Shown: piece by piece, positions 8,714 to 18,780 of the stretch
Numbering within the stretch: the first letter of the stretch is position 1
Layout of the letters: the number at the start of each line of letters is the position of its first letter
Source: Streptomyces lycii
Lineage (GTDB): Bacteria; Actinomycetota; Actinomycetes; Streptomycetales; Streptomycetaceae
Reading direction: 5' to 3'
Assembly: GCF_009735685.1 (NCBI RefSeq)
Contig: NZ_WHPN01000347.1
Location: 1 to 64,000 of the forward strand
DNA length: 64,000 nt
Program-made: the position numbers and the translations under genes
The notes under the pieces: generated by a model
What the model was told of the DNA's origin: nothing
Databases searched by the model: none
What the model saw: the letters and a program-made list of their open reading frames with translations, nothing else

Positions 8714-8881
8714 TCAGTTCTTCCGCGGGCCCATGATGAGCATCACCACGAAGAAGAGGAAGGCGATCAGGCCCAGCGTGGACCACAGCCCGGGGTAGGA
8801 GAGATTCATCCGCTGCTCCGCCGTCAGGACCGACCACGACACGAAGAGCCCCAGTGCCGCTGCCCATCGGTTCATTCGCAT
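8714..8881 (-). CDS. Small two-helix membrane protein, unknown
   Basis: A 55-residue protein with two hydrophobic segments, WAAALGLFVSWSVLT and LWSTLGLIAFLFFVVMLIMG, and a basic C-terminus (PRKN). The start ATG 8881 has a GGGAGGGA ribosome site 6 bases ahead; a longer reading frame upstream is only Pro-Asp-Arg-Gly repeat sequence. It lies 192 bp upstream of EACC1 on the same strand and could belong to the same locus. I do not recognise the family. Confidence 0.55.
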   Translation of the reverse strand: MRMNRWAAALGLFVSWSVLTAEQRMNLSYPGLWSTLGLIAFLFFVVMLIMGPRKN

Positions 8882-9008
8882 GAAGCGTCCCTCCCGTGTC
8901 GTGGCCGCCCGCGGGCGGCGGCAGGCTCGCCGCCGGAGACCCGCCTCGACGACTACAGCACCCGCGGAATTGTTCAGCAGGTGCCTCCCGCGCGACGAAC
9001 AACCCGTC

Positions 9009-9070
9009 CCCGCCAGCTCCTCCCCCCTCCCCTCCCCGGGAGGAGAGGGGAGGGGGGAGGAGCTGGCGGG
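9009..9070. terminator. Long perfect hairpin of pyrimidine/purine arms
   Basis: A 26-bp perfect inverted repeat: arm 9009-9034 (CCCGCCAGCTCC then C/T only) pairs with 9045-9070, with a 10-nt loop containing CCCGGG. Almost all of one arm is pyrimidine and the other purine. It lies between the small membrane-protein gene and the end of the glucosidase gene, downstream of all four genes of the glucoside operon. Terminator is the simplest reading, but the stem is unusually long and lacks a T-run. Confidence 0.55.
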
Positions 9071-9112
9071 AGGAGGCGAGGGGACTCCGGGCGCACGGCG
9101 CGGACGGACGCC

Positions 9113-9184
9113 GCGGTCCGGCACGACGCCGCGGTCCGGCCCGGCTCCGCGGTCCGGCCCGGCTCCGCGGTCCGGCACGGCTCC
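9113..9184. repeat. Four 18-bp tandem repeats
   Basis: Units start at 9113, 9131, 9149 and 9167. All begin GCGGTCCGGC, and units 2 and 3 are identical. The reverse-strand reading gives a Pro-Asp-Arg-Gly repeat but no credible start. Together with the hairpin at 9009-9070 this is the main structure in the 430-bp gap 8882-9310, where I see no other gene. Confidence 0.6.
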
Positions 9185-9310
9185 GGTCCCGTGGCCGCGG
9201 GGAGACCCGGCGGCGTGCGACGAGCCCGCGGGACCGGAGAGCGGGTCTCCGTCCCGCGGGCCCGGCCCCGTCCCCGGCGGCTCAGCGCGCGCGCCGCCGC
9301 GGCCTGCTGC

Positions 9311-10684
<1,374 letters not shown>

Positions 10685-10721
10685 GGATGTCCTTTCGGCG
10701 GTGCCGGAGGGTGGCGGCAGG

Positions 10722-11576
10722 TCACTTGACGGCGCCGGCGGTCAGCCCGGCGACGAGATAGCGCTGGAGCAGCAGGAACCCCGCGACCACGGGGACGCTG
10801 ACGACGAGGGAGGCGGCCATGATCTGGTTCCAGTACACGTCGTTCTGGGTGGCGTAGCCCTGGAGGCCGACGGCCAGGGTGCGGGTGGTGTCGTTCGTCA
10901 TCACCGAGGCGAAGAGGACTTCGCCCCAGGCCGTCATGAACGCGTAGACGGCGACGGCGACGATGCCCGGGACCGCGGCGGGCACCACGACCCGGAAGAG
11001 GGCACCGAGGGGCCCGCAGCCGTCGACCATGGCGGCCTCGTCCAGGTCGCGCGGCACCGATTCGAAGTAGCCGACGAGCATCCAGATGGAGAAGGGCAGG
11101 GAGAACGTCAGATAGGTCAGGACGAGCCCGCCGCGCGAGCCGAACAGCGCGATGCCCGTCGCGTTGCCGATGTTGACGTAGAGCAGGAAGAGCGGCAGCA
11201 GGAAGAGGATGCCCGGAAACATCTGGGTGGACAACACCGTCACGGTGAAGACGCGCTTTCCGCGGAACCGGTAGCGGCTGACGGCGTACGCGGCGAAGAC
11301 CGCGACGACGACCGAGCACACGGTGGCGGCACCGGCCACCACCAGGGAGTTCACAAAGTACTTCGCCAGCGGGACGGTGTCCCAGATGTCAATGTACGGG
11401 CGGATCGTCAGCCCGCTGGGCAGCCAGCGGAACTTCTCCGACACGTCCTCCAACGGTTTCAGCGAGCTGGAGACCATGACGTACACGGGCAGCAGCACGA
11501 AGCCCGTCAGCAGGGTCAGGACGACGCGCCGGGACCAGAGGAACGACCGCGGCGCGGCCATCGGGGACCTAGGCAT
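10722..11576 (-). CDS. Sugar ABC transporter permease, MalG type
   Basis: A 284-residue inner-membrane permease with six hydrophobic segments. The MalG-class EAA loop is [23 protein letters not shown]. The N-terminal [13 protein letters not shown] segment is typical. ATG 11576 overlaps the preceding permease stop by 8 bp, so the two are translationally coupled. It forms the membrane channel with the MalF-type partner. As is common for Streptomyces CUT1 importers, no ATPase gene is in the operon; a shared MsiK-like ATPase elsewhere probably energises it (family knowledge). Confidence 0.92.
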   Translation of the reverse strand: MPRSPMAAPRSFLWSRRVVLTLLTGFVLLPVYVMVSSSLKPLEDVSEKFRWLPSGLTIRPYIDIWDTVPLAKYFVNSLVVAGAATVCSVVVAVFAAYAVSRYRFRGKRVFTVTVLSTQMFPGILFLLPLFLLYVNIGNATGIALFGSRGGLVLTYLTFSLPFSIWMLVGYFESVPRDLDEAAMVDGCGPLGALFRVVVPAAVPGIVAVAVYAFMTAWGEVLFASVMTNDTTRTLAVGLQGYATQNDVYWNQIMAASLVVSVPVVAGFLLLQRYLVAGLTAGAVK

Positions 11577-12582
11577 GGGCGGCCTTCCTCTCCCGGGAGG
11601 TGAACAGCAGATAGAGGCCCGTGACCAGCAGCAGGAAGAGCAGCAGCAGGACGGACATGGCGGATCCGGTGCCGAAGTTCCAGGTGACGAACGAGGACTG
11701 GTAGATGTGGACGGAGATCAGGTTCGCCGCCTCGGGCGCCGCCTCGCCGAACATCACGAACGGCATGTTGAAGTCGTTGAACGTCCACAGGAAGAGCACC
11801 AGCACCAGGACCTGGTTGACGGGCCGCAGCGACGGCAGCGTGATGCGGCGGACCTGCTGCCACATTCCGGCGCCGTCCAGCGAGGCGGCCTCGTACAGCT
11901 CCTTCGGGATGTTCTGCAGCCCCGCCATGATGAACAGGAAGGCGAACGGCCAGCCCTTCCACACCGAGACGGTCAGCAGGGCCACGAAGCTGTTGCCGCC
12001 GAGCAGCCAGAACGGATGGCCGTCGGTGAGCCCGAGCTGCTCGTGGAGCACATGGTTGACCAGGCCGTTGTCCCGCTGGAACATGAACACCCAGGTGATC
12101 ACGGCGGTGTACACGGGCAGCGCGTAGGGCACCAGGAAGAGGGCCCGCAGGATGCCCCGCCCGGCGAACGTCTCCTGCATGTAGACGGCGGCCGCCGTCC
12201 CGATCAGCCAGCACAGGCCCACCGACAGCACGGTGAAGGCACAGGTCACGAAGAAGGACTGGAGCAGGGCCGCGCCGACGGGCGCGTCGAAGTCGACGGC
12301 CAGCTCGTAGTTGTCCAGCCCGCTCCAGGGCGCCGCGCCCCAGTCGCGCAGGTAGAACTGCGTGAGCTGCTTGAAGCTCATGGCGATGCCGGTGACGATC
12401 GGCACCAGGTGGACGAGGATTTCCAGGGCCAGGGCGGGAAGCAGCAGCAGATACGGCAGCCCGGCGCGGCGGAGCCGCCCGGGGCGGCGGCGCGGTCCGC
12501 GCGCCGCCCCGGGGGTGTCCTTCCGCAACGTCCGTTTCCCGCCCGCCGGGGCGGCGGTCGTGGTCATGGGCGTTCCGCTCAC
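11569..12582 (-). CDS. Sugar ABC transporter permease, MalF type
   Basis: A 337-residue permease: basic N-terminal tail, six membrane segments from PYLLLLPALALEILV to MSVLLLLFLLLVTGLYLLF, and the EAA loop ELYEAASLDGAGMWQQVRRITLP that contacts the ATPase. The GTG start overlaps the binding-protein stop (GTGA), giving tight stoichiometric coupling. Works with the MalG-type partner and the lipoprotein encoded upstream for oligo-glucoside uptake. Confidence 0.92.
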   Translation of the reverse strand: MSGTPMTTTAAPAGGKRTLRKDTPGAARGPRRRPGRLRRAGLPYLLLLPALALEILVHLVPIVTGIAMSFKQLTQFYLRDWGAAPWSGLDNYELAVDFDAPVGAALLQSFFVTCAFTVLSVGLCWLIGTAAAVYMQETFAGRGILRALFLVPYALPVYTAVITWVFMFQRDNGLVNHVLHEQLGLTDGHPFWLLGGNSFVALLTVSVWKGWPFAFLFIMAGLQNIPKELYEAASLDGAGMWQQVRRITLPSLRPVNQVLVLVLFLWTFNDFNMPFVMFGEAAPEAANLISVHIYQSSFVTWNFGTGSAMSVLLLLFLLLVTGLYLLFTSRERKAAHA

Positions 12583-13898
12583 TGCTTCGTCATCTGCTGC
12601 TCGGCCTCCACCAGTTCGGCCCGGACCGTCTCGGTGGTCACTTCCCGGCCGGTGGCGGCAGCGGCGAAGAGGTTCTTGACGGCGGTGCCGACGGTGGTCT
12701 CGAACTGTGACTCGTCGGGGACCTGGGGGAGGGGAGCGGCGCTCTCGGCGAGCGTCTTCCGCAGGACCTCCAGCTCGGGCCGGTCGAAGGCGGGATCACG
12801 CTGTGCCGACTTGACCGGCGGGATCGACCCGAAGGCCGAGCAGAGGATCTTCTGCTCCTCGTCACTGGTCATGAACTCCACGAACTTCACCGCGCCGTCG
12901 AGGTTGTCGGTGTTCTGGAAGACGGCCATGTTGATGCCGGCCACCATCGAGTTCACGGACGTGCCCGGGCCGGGTGCGCCGGACCGGACGGGGACGGGGG
13001 CCACGCCCCACTCGTCCTCCTTCATGCCCTGGGACTCGAAGGTGGAGGCGGCGGCCTGCCACAGGACCATGGCCGTCTTGTTCTTGGCGAAGTCGCCGAG
13101 CGACTGGTTCTGCGCGTATTCGGAGTTGCCGGGCGCGATGATCTTCGCCTCGGCCATCAGGTCGACGTAACTCTTCACGGCCGCCACGGCCCCGTCGGAG
13201 GTGAAGTCCGGCTCGCCCCGGGAGTCGAAGAAGTCTGCGCCGTGCTGTTTGCCGAGAACGAACACCTGGTGGATGTTGTTCGACAGATTCGAGCCCTCGG
13301 CGCCGAGCGCCCACTTGCCGTCCCTCGACAGCTTCTTGCCGTCGGCGACCAGCTCGTCCCACGTCGCCGGCGGCCCGTCGATGCCGGCGTCGGCGAACAT
13401 CTTCTTGTTGTAGTAGAGGGCGTACGCCATGGAGTACAGCGGCACGGCGGCGGGGTCGGAGCCCGTGGCGCCGGTCGAGCCGAGAGCGGACTCGACGAAC
13501 CGGTCCCTGCCGCCGACCTTCTCGAACGCCTTGTCGTCCCACGGCATCAGCGCCCCGGTGGCCTGGAGCGAGGCGGACCAGGTGTTGCCGATGTTGAGGA
13601 CGTCCGGCCCCTGCCCCGAGGTCGTCGCCGTCACGATGCGGTTCAGCAGGTCGGACCAGGGGATGACTTCGAGCTCGACCTTGATCCCGGTCCGCTTCTC
13701 GAACTTCTTCAGCTCGGGGGTGAGGATCTTCTTGTCCGCCTCGAGGTTCGGTCCCTGGTTGGAGGCCCAGTACGTGAGGGTCTCCGGCTTGTCGTTGGAC
13801 CCCCCGCCCCCGGTCGGCGAGCCCCCGCCGCAGGCGGTCGTGGCCGCGAGCAGTGAGGCGGCTGTCGCGGCGCAGGCTGCTGCTCTGAAGGTGCGCAT
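12579..13898 (-). CDS. Sugar-binding lipoprotein of the glucoside ABC transporter
   Basis: A 439-residue family-1 extracellular solute-binding protein. The signal peptide MRTFRAAACAATAASLLAATTAC ends in a lipobox with the modified Cys at residue 23. Mature-domain hallmarks are present: GQGPDVLNIGNTWS, YYNKKMFADAGI and TWDELVADGKKL. It is the first gene of a four-gene operon (binding protein, two permeases, GH1). The beta-glucosidase suggests cellobiose or a related beta-glucoside as ligand; a xylo-oligomer cannot be excluded. Promoter and operator lie in 13899-14098. Confidence 0.9.
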   Translation of the reverse strand: MRTFRAAACAATAASLLAATTACGGGSPTGGGGSNDKPETLTYWASNQGPNLEADKKILTPELKKFEKRTGIKVELEVIPWSDLLNRIVTATTSGQGPDVLNIGNTWSASLQATGALMPWDDKAFEKVGGRDRFVESALGSTGATGSDPAAVPLYSMAYALYYNKKMFADAGIDGPPATWDELVADGKKLSRDGKWALGAEGSNLSNNIHQVFVLGKQHGADFFDSRGEPDFTSDGAVAAVKSYVDLMAEAKIIAPGNSEYAQNQSLGDFAKNKTAMVLWQAAASTFESQGMKEDEWGVAPVPVRSGAPGPGTSVNSMVAGINMAVFQNTDNLDGAVKFVEFMTSDEEQKILCSAFGSIPPVKSAQRDPAFDRPELEVLRKTLAESAAPLPQVPDESQFETTVGTAVKNLFAAAATGREVTTETVRAELVEAEQQMTKQ

Positions 13899-14010
13899 GA
13901 CTCCAGGTGTCCCTTTCCGCAGGAGCGTCGAGCCACGGGGCGGCGGGCCGGCCCGGACGGCGTGCCCGGTCCGCGCCCCGTTCGCGGACGCCCACCCTCA
14001 CGGCTTATTT

Positions 14011-14048
14011 TACGGCGTGAGTTAATACGCGTGAAAAGTACGCGTCAA
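14011..14048. promoter_or_regulatory. Triple direct repeat in the ROK/sugar-operon divergent region
   Basis: TACGGCGTGA (14011), TACGCGTGAA (14026) and TACGCGTCAA (14039) form three closely spaced direct repeats at 13-15 bp intervals inside an AT-richer patch. They lie between the binding-protein gene and the ROK gene. This is the best operator/promoter candidate for the ROK regulator. Confidence 0.4.
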
Positions 14049-14098
14049 GAGGTCGCGCAGCGGTATGTTCGGGTCGACCGAGGGCGGGAAGGGACCGG

Positions 14099-15397
14099 AT
14101 GGCTGGGCAGAGCGGACGAACGGTGAGCGACCTGCGGCGGGGCAACCGCGCCGCCGTACTGCGACGGTTGTATTTCGACGGGCCGAAGAGCCGTCAGTCG
14201 CTGGGCCCGGCCACCGGGCTCAGCTCCGGCTCCATCAGCAACGTGGTGGCCGAACTCGTGGCCGACGGCCTGGTCGAGGAGGCCGGCAGCGTCCATCCCG
14301 GCCAGGAGCCGGCTGCGGGGCGCCCGCGCACCCTGCTGCGCGTGGTCCCCGGCAGCGGGCACATGATCGGTGTGGACGTCGGCGAGACCCGGGTGCGGAT
14401 CGAGCTGTTCGACCTCACGCTCACCGAGCTGGCCCGGGCCGAACGGCCGCTGCGGGGCAAGGGCTACGGCGTCGAGACCATGGTGGAGCACATCCGCACC
14501 GGCATCGAGGAGGTGCTGGGCGCCGCGGGCGTGGAGCCCGGGGAACTCATCGGTGTCGGCATCGGCGTGCCCGGCATCGTCGCCCGGACCGACACCGGCG
14601 CGGTCGTCCACGGCCAGACCATCGGCTGGAACGCCGTGCCGCTGGAGGCGCTGCTGCGGAGTTCCGGCCGGCTCCCCGGCTCCGTGCCCTACTTCATCGA
14701 CAACGGCGCGAGGACGCTCGGGCAGGCGGAGATGTGGTTCGGCGCCGGCCGCGGCGCACAGAGCGTGGCCGTCATCCTCTTCGGCTCCGGCGTCGGCGCA
14801 TGCCTGGTCACCGATGTGGCGGAGCAGGGCAGGGCGCTGGAGTGGGGCCATCTGACCGTCCAGGTGGGCGGCCGCAGATGCCGCTGCGGAGCGCTGGGCT
14901 GCCTGGAGGCGTACGCCGGTGCCGACGCCCTGCTGGAGCGCTGGCGGGAAGCCGGCGGGCGGCCCCCGGAGAACACGGACGAGGAGACCGCCCTCACGGC
15001 GCTCCTGGCCGCCGCCCACCCCGCCGGCGGCGGGCGGCCCGATCCCGTCGCGCGGCGCGTGGTGCGGGAGACCGCCGAGTATCTGGGCGCCGGGCTGTCC
15101 GGGCTCATCAACCTCTTCCAGCCCGAACGCATCCTCGTCGGCGGCTGGGCCGGGCTGCAGCTCGGCCCCGGCTTCCTCGCGGCCGTGCGCGAGTACGCCG
15201 TCGCGTACTCACTGGACTATCCGGCCGAACGCATGACCATCGGGCTGGGGGAGCTGGGGCCGGACGCCGTCACGGTCGGCGCGGCGACCCTGCCGCTCGC
15301 CGACTTCTTCGCCCGCGGCGGCAGGCGCGCCGAACCGGTGCGGCAGACCGCCGTCCCGGCCTGGCGGGCGGCGCTGAAGGGCCGGGCGACGAGCTGA
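14099..15397 (+). CDS. ROK-family transcriptional repressor
   Basis: A 432-residue regulator. It has an N-terminal winged helix (about residues 10-75; NRAAVLRRLYFDGPKSRQSLGPATGLSSGSISNVVAEL) and a C-terminal ROK sugar-kinase-like fold: MIGVDVGETRVRIELFD phosphate loop, GVPGIV, and the zinc-binding CRCGALGCLEAYAG. It diverges from the sugar importer/GH1 operon with the direct repeats at 14011-14048 between them, so it is very likely that operon's repressor, with a glucoside or its hydrolysis product as inducer. ATG 14099 follows GGGAAGGGA. Confidence 0.9.
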   Translation: MAGQSGRTVSDLRRGNRAAVLRRLYFDGPKSRQSLGPATGLSSGSISNVVAELVADGLVEEAGSVHPGQEPAAGRPRTLLRVVPGSGHMIGVDVGETRVRIELFDLTLTELARAERPLRGKGYGVETMVEHIRTGIEEVLGAAGVEPGELIGVGIGVPGIVARTDTGAVVHGQTIGWNAVPLEALLRSSGRLPGSVPYFIDNGARTLGQAEMWFGAGRGAQSVAVILFGSGVGACLVTDVAEQGRALEWGHLTVQVGGRRCRCGALGCLEAYAGADALLERWREAGGRPPENTDEETALTALLAAAHPAGGGRPDPVARRVVRETAEYLGAGLSGLINLFQPERILVGGWAGLQLGPGFLAAVREYAVAYSLDYPAERMTIGLGELGPDAVTVGAATLPLADFFARGGRRAEPVRQTAVPAWRAALKGRATS

Positions 15398-15429
15398 GGC
15401 GCGCCCCCGGGCCCGGCAGCACCGGCCGT

Positions 15430-15918
15430 TCATCCCTGGCCGCGGGTGGCTTCGGCCGCTGCCTTGATCGCTTCGCGGATACGGGGATAGGTGCCGCAGC
15501 GGCAGATGTTGCGGATGCCGTCGAGGTCCTCCTCGGTGACCTCGCGGCCCTCCTCGGCGACCCGCCGGACCAGCGCCACGGCGGCCATGATCTGACCGGG
15601 CTGGCAGTAGCCGCACTGGGCCACGTCCTGGTCCAGCCACGCCTGCTGCATCGGGTGCAGGTCCGCGCCCACCGTGGCCGGAAGCCCTTCGATCGTGGTG
15701 ACCTCGTCGGTCGGCCGGAGGTCTCCCACGGGGACCGCGCAGGGGTTGACGGCCCTGCCGTTGAGGTGACTCGTACAGGCCTTGCAGACGTTGATGCCGC
15801 AGCCGTACTTCGGACCGGTGACGCCCAGGACGTCGCGCAGCACCCACAGCAGCCGCACGTCATCGGCGATGTCGACGGTGACCTGCTCGCCGTTGAGGCG
15901 GAACGTGTGCTCTGGCAC
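15430..15918 (-). CDS. [2Fe-2S] subunit of an IorAB-type molybdenum hydroxylase
   Basis: A 162-residue small subunit of the isoquinoline 1-oxidoreductase/aldehyde dehydrogenase group. The plant-type cluster is bound by YGCGINVCKACTSHLNG, and the second, all-helical cluster domain by QCGYCQPG and ICRCGTYPRI. It passes electrons from the molybdopterin subunit encoded just upstream (stop 14 bp before this GTG). There is no FAD subunit gene, which matches the two-subunit IorAB class, where electrons go to an external acceptor. No signal peptide of its own; probably exported with its Tat-tagged partner. Confidence 0.9.
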   Translation of the reverse strand: MPEHTFRLNGEQVTVDIADDVRLLWVLRDVLGVTGPKYGCGINVCKACTSHLNGRAVNPCAVPVGDLRPTDEVTTIEGLPATVGADLHPMQQAWLDQDVAQCGYCQPGQIMAAVALVRRVAEEGREVTEEDLDGIRNICRCGTYPRIREAIKAAAEATRGQG

Positions 15919-15932
15919 GGGATCTCCTTGCT

Positions 15933-18239
15933 TCAGCGGACGTGGTCCAGGCCGTCGGTGGGGGACTGCGGAATGGGCGGCACGGTCGGCTTGGGCTCGA
16001 AGGACAGCGTGCTGTGGTTGATCGGGAAGGTGGTGGGCATGGTCCCCGTGGCGCGGCCGTAGGCGCAGGCGACCGCGGCCATCGACGCCGCGACCCCCAG
16101 CTCACCGGCGCCGCCGGGCTTCCCGGTGCTGGTCGGCATGATGATGATGTCGAGCTCGGGAGGCGTGTTCCACTGCCGGGTGTAGAAGTAGTTGTCCCAG
16201 CTCGCCTCCAGGAAGTGCCCGTCGCGCAGGTGCAGGCTGGACGTCAGGGTCAGCGCGATCCCGTCCATGACGCAGCCCATCATCTGGGCCTCCAGACCGC
16301 GCGGGTTGACGGCGAGGCCGACGTCCACGGCGAAGACCACTTTGGTGACACGCGGCCCGGCGACCCCGTTGCGGACGGGGCGGTTCACGGTCTCCGGCCG
16401 GCAGTCGATCTCCACCAGCACCGCACTCGTGGCGTGGTATTCGGAGTGCAGCGCGATGCCCTGCGCCGTGCCGGGGGGCATGGACCGCCCCCAGTTCCCG
16501 GTCTCGGCGACCGTCTCCAGCGCCGCCCGGGCGCGGTCGTCGCGGAGGAAGTCGCGCCGGAACGCGTAGGGGTCCTTGCCCGTCTTCGCGGCCAGCCGGT
16601 CGACCATGAGTTCCCGGGCGCAGGTGACGTCGGGGGAGTAGACGTTGCGCATGCTGCCCGTGTTGAAACCCTTGTCGGTCTCGTTCAGCAGCCGGCTGTT
16701 GGCGCCGAAGTCGTAGGGCATCGACTGGGTGAGCTGGAAGAACGTCTCGGAGAAGCCGATGTCGCCCACCGGCAGCTTCGCGGCCATGGCCGTGAACATC
16801 TCGCCGAGCCCGTGCCCGAGGTCGGTGGAGACGCTGGTGTGCCGCTGCTTGTAGCTGAGGACGGTGTCGCCGCTGTAGGAGATCCGCACCCGCGAGGTGG
16901 CCATGGGGTGGGTGCGGCCCTGACGGGAGTCGTCGGCGCGGTGCCACATGAGTTTCACCGGCTTGCCGGTCTTCCGGGACGCCTCGGCGGCCTCCAGCGC
17001 GGCGTCGAAGAACAGCTTGCGCCCGAACGAGCCGCCGCCCTCGGTGACATGGACGGTGACCGCGCCGACCGGAAGCTTCAGCCGGGCGGCGATGGCCTGC
17101 TGGGCGACGATCGGCGACTTCAGGGCCGCCCAGATCTCGGCGCGGTCGGACCGTACGTCGGCAATCGCGCAGTTGGGCTCCAGCGCGCTGTTGCTGCGGA
17201 AGTGGAAGGTGAACTCACCTTCGACGCTGCGGGCCGGCGACGGCAGCCCGAGCGGCGGTTCCGCGGCGCGCAGTTCCCGGAGCACGGTCTCGTCGGACTT
17301 GCCCTCGGCGGTGCCGGGCTTCCACGACACCCGCAGGGCGCGTACGGCGTCGATGCACTGGCCGAAGGTCTTCGCGCGCACCGCCACCCCGGTGGAGATC
17401 ACCACGACGTCGCTGACGCCCGGCATGGCTCGGACCTCGTCCGGGTTCGCCACCGCCCCGACCTTGCCGTTGATGGTCGGCGGACGGCACACCATGGTCG
17501 GCTCGGCGCCCGGGACATCGAGGTCCATGGCGAACTTCTTGCGACCGGTGACGGCGGCGAGCGCGTCGACGCGGTTGTGCGGTTTGCCGATGACGGAGAA
17601 CTCTTCGCGCCTCTTGAGCTCCACGGACACCTGCTCGGTCCGTATGCCCGCGGCCTTCGCGGAGAGAGCGCCGATTCCGATGCTCCGGCCCACGGCATCG
17701 GTGATGACACCGGCCTTCAGGGTCAGGTCGGTGACGGCCGTGCCGAGCTGGGTCGCCGCGGCCTCCAGCAGCCGGCCGCGCGCGACGGCCGCGGCGACCC
17801 GGACCGGGGTGTACGTCGAGATGGTGGTGTTCGACGCGCCGGTGAGCTGGTTGAACATCAGCTCCGGCCGCGCGTCCGCCAAGGTGACCCGCACCCGGTC
17901 CAGCGGTACGTCCATCTCCTCGGCGATCAGCATGGCCGTCGAGGTGGTGATGCCCTGCCCCACCTCGGCCCGCGGCAACGCGAACGACACGGTGCCGTCC
18001 TCGTCGACCTCGACGGTGATCAGCTTCGAGGTCGGCAGGGCCGCCGCGGTCATGACGTCGTTGAGGTCGGTCAGCTCCGTGATCTCCGGCGAGGGTATGC
18101 CGGCCTCGGCGCCGGGAGCCCGGCCGAGTTCGGCGGCGGCCACCAGGGTCGGTGCGGCCAGCACATACCCGAGGAACCGGCGGCGCCCGACTCCCCGCGC
18201 ACCGGGCCCCGGCGGAGTCGAAGGGTCGGAGCTGCTCAT
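15933..18239 (-). CDS. Molybdopterin subunit of an IorAB-type oxidoreductase, Tat-exported
   Basis: A 768-residue catalytic subunit of the xanthine-oxidase superfamily. It has a twin-arginine signal, GRRRFLGYVLAAPTLVAAA (about residues 18-36). Cofactor-binding stretches are present: LPRAEVGQGITTSTAMLIAEE, EGGGSFGRK, and the C-terminal TGKPGGAGELGVA with the conserved Gly-Glu that precedes the Mo site. The family hydroxylates N-heteroaromatics or oxidises aldehydes; the substrate here is unknown. ATG 18239 directly precedes the Tat signal; longer readings add only Arg-rich sequence. First gene of a two-gene operon with the iron-sulfur subunit. Confidence 0.88.
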   Translation of the reverse strand: MSSSDPSTPPGPGARGVGRRRFLGYVLAAPTLVAAAELGRAPGAEAGIPSPEITELTDLNDVMTAAALPTSKLITVEVDEDGTVSFALPRAEVGQGITTSTAMLIAEEMDVPLDRVRVTLADARPELMFNQLTGASNTTISTYTPVRVAAAVARGRLLEAAATQLGTAVTDLTLKAGVITDAVGRSIGIGALSAKAAGIRTEQVSVELKRREEFSVIGKPHNRVDALAAVTGRKKFAMDLDVPGAEPTMVCRPPTINGKVGAVANPDEVRAMPGVSDVVVISTGVAVRAKTFGQCIDAVRALRVSWKPGTAEGKSDETVLRELRAAEPPLGLPSPARSVEGEFTFHFRSNSALEPNCAIADVRSDRAEIWAALKSPIVAQQAIAARLKLPVGAVTVHVTEGGGSFGRKLFFDAALEAAEASRKTGKPVKLMWHRADDSRQGRTHPMATSRVRISYSGDTVLSYKQRHTSVSTDLGHGLGEMFTAMAAKLPVGDIGFSETFFQLTQSMPYDFGANSRLLNETDKGFNTGSMRNVYSPDVTCARELMVDRLAAKTGKDPYAFRRDFLRDDRARAALETVAETGNWGRSMPPGTAQGIALHSEYHATSAVLVEIDCRPETVNRPVRNGVAGPRVTKVVFAVDVGLAVNPRGLEAQMMGCVMDGIALTLTSSLHLRDGHFLEASWDNYFYTRQWNTPPELDIIIMPTSTGKPGGAGELGVAASMAAVACAYGRATGTMPTTFPINHSTLSFEPKPTVPPIPQSPTDGLDHVR

Positions 18240-18780
18240 CGAGGGTGACCTCCCCGGTCGTGTCGTCGGCCTCGGGTGCGCATGCCGTCGCGGCGGCCAC
18301 GGCGCGGCGCTCGTCCTCCCGTTCACGGGCATGGCGGACCGCGTCCCGGCGGACGGCGCGGTACGCCCGCGGCCTCGCCGCGGAACGGCTGCCACCATGC
18401 CATCCACTGCGTGATCTCGTCATCTTCCAGCGCGAACGCGTTTCGGCGGGCACGGCGCGATGCCCCCATCGGCCGGGGAATGCCGGACATCTGCCCGCTT
18501 CCGGACGGGGGCGGCCGCGGAGACGCCGCGGAACAGGGGCACGGGGAGAGGAGGCCGCGCCGGGCCGCCGGGCGCCGCGGCCCGGCGGCACGGCGTGCGG
18601 GACCGGACGCCGTGGCCGGGAACGCGGGAGCCGCGGACGACCGCCCGGAGGGGTGCGCCGGGCCGACGGAGGGTGCGGGTCCGCTCAGCGGGAGAGGGGG
18701 CGCTCAGCGGCGGGCACGGCCCGGCCCGGGCGGGCACGGCCGGTCCGCAGGGACGGTCCGCCCGGGCGGGGCCGGCCCGG
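18240..18780. other. 541-bp gap with one strong hairpin
   Basis: No credible gene. A stem at 18564-18573/18580-18589 (GCCGCCGGGC with GCCCGGCGGC, 6-nt loop) could terminate leftward transcripts from the SMP-30-like gene. The stretch next to 18240-18300 is the probable promoter region of the oxidoreductase genes. Confidence 0.45.

Noticed and set aside
8714..9178. A 154-residue form of the small membrane protein
   Set aside because: The extra N-terminus is the translation of the 18-bp tandem repeats and the hairpin, and it lacks a ribosome site.
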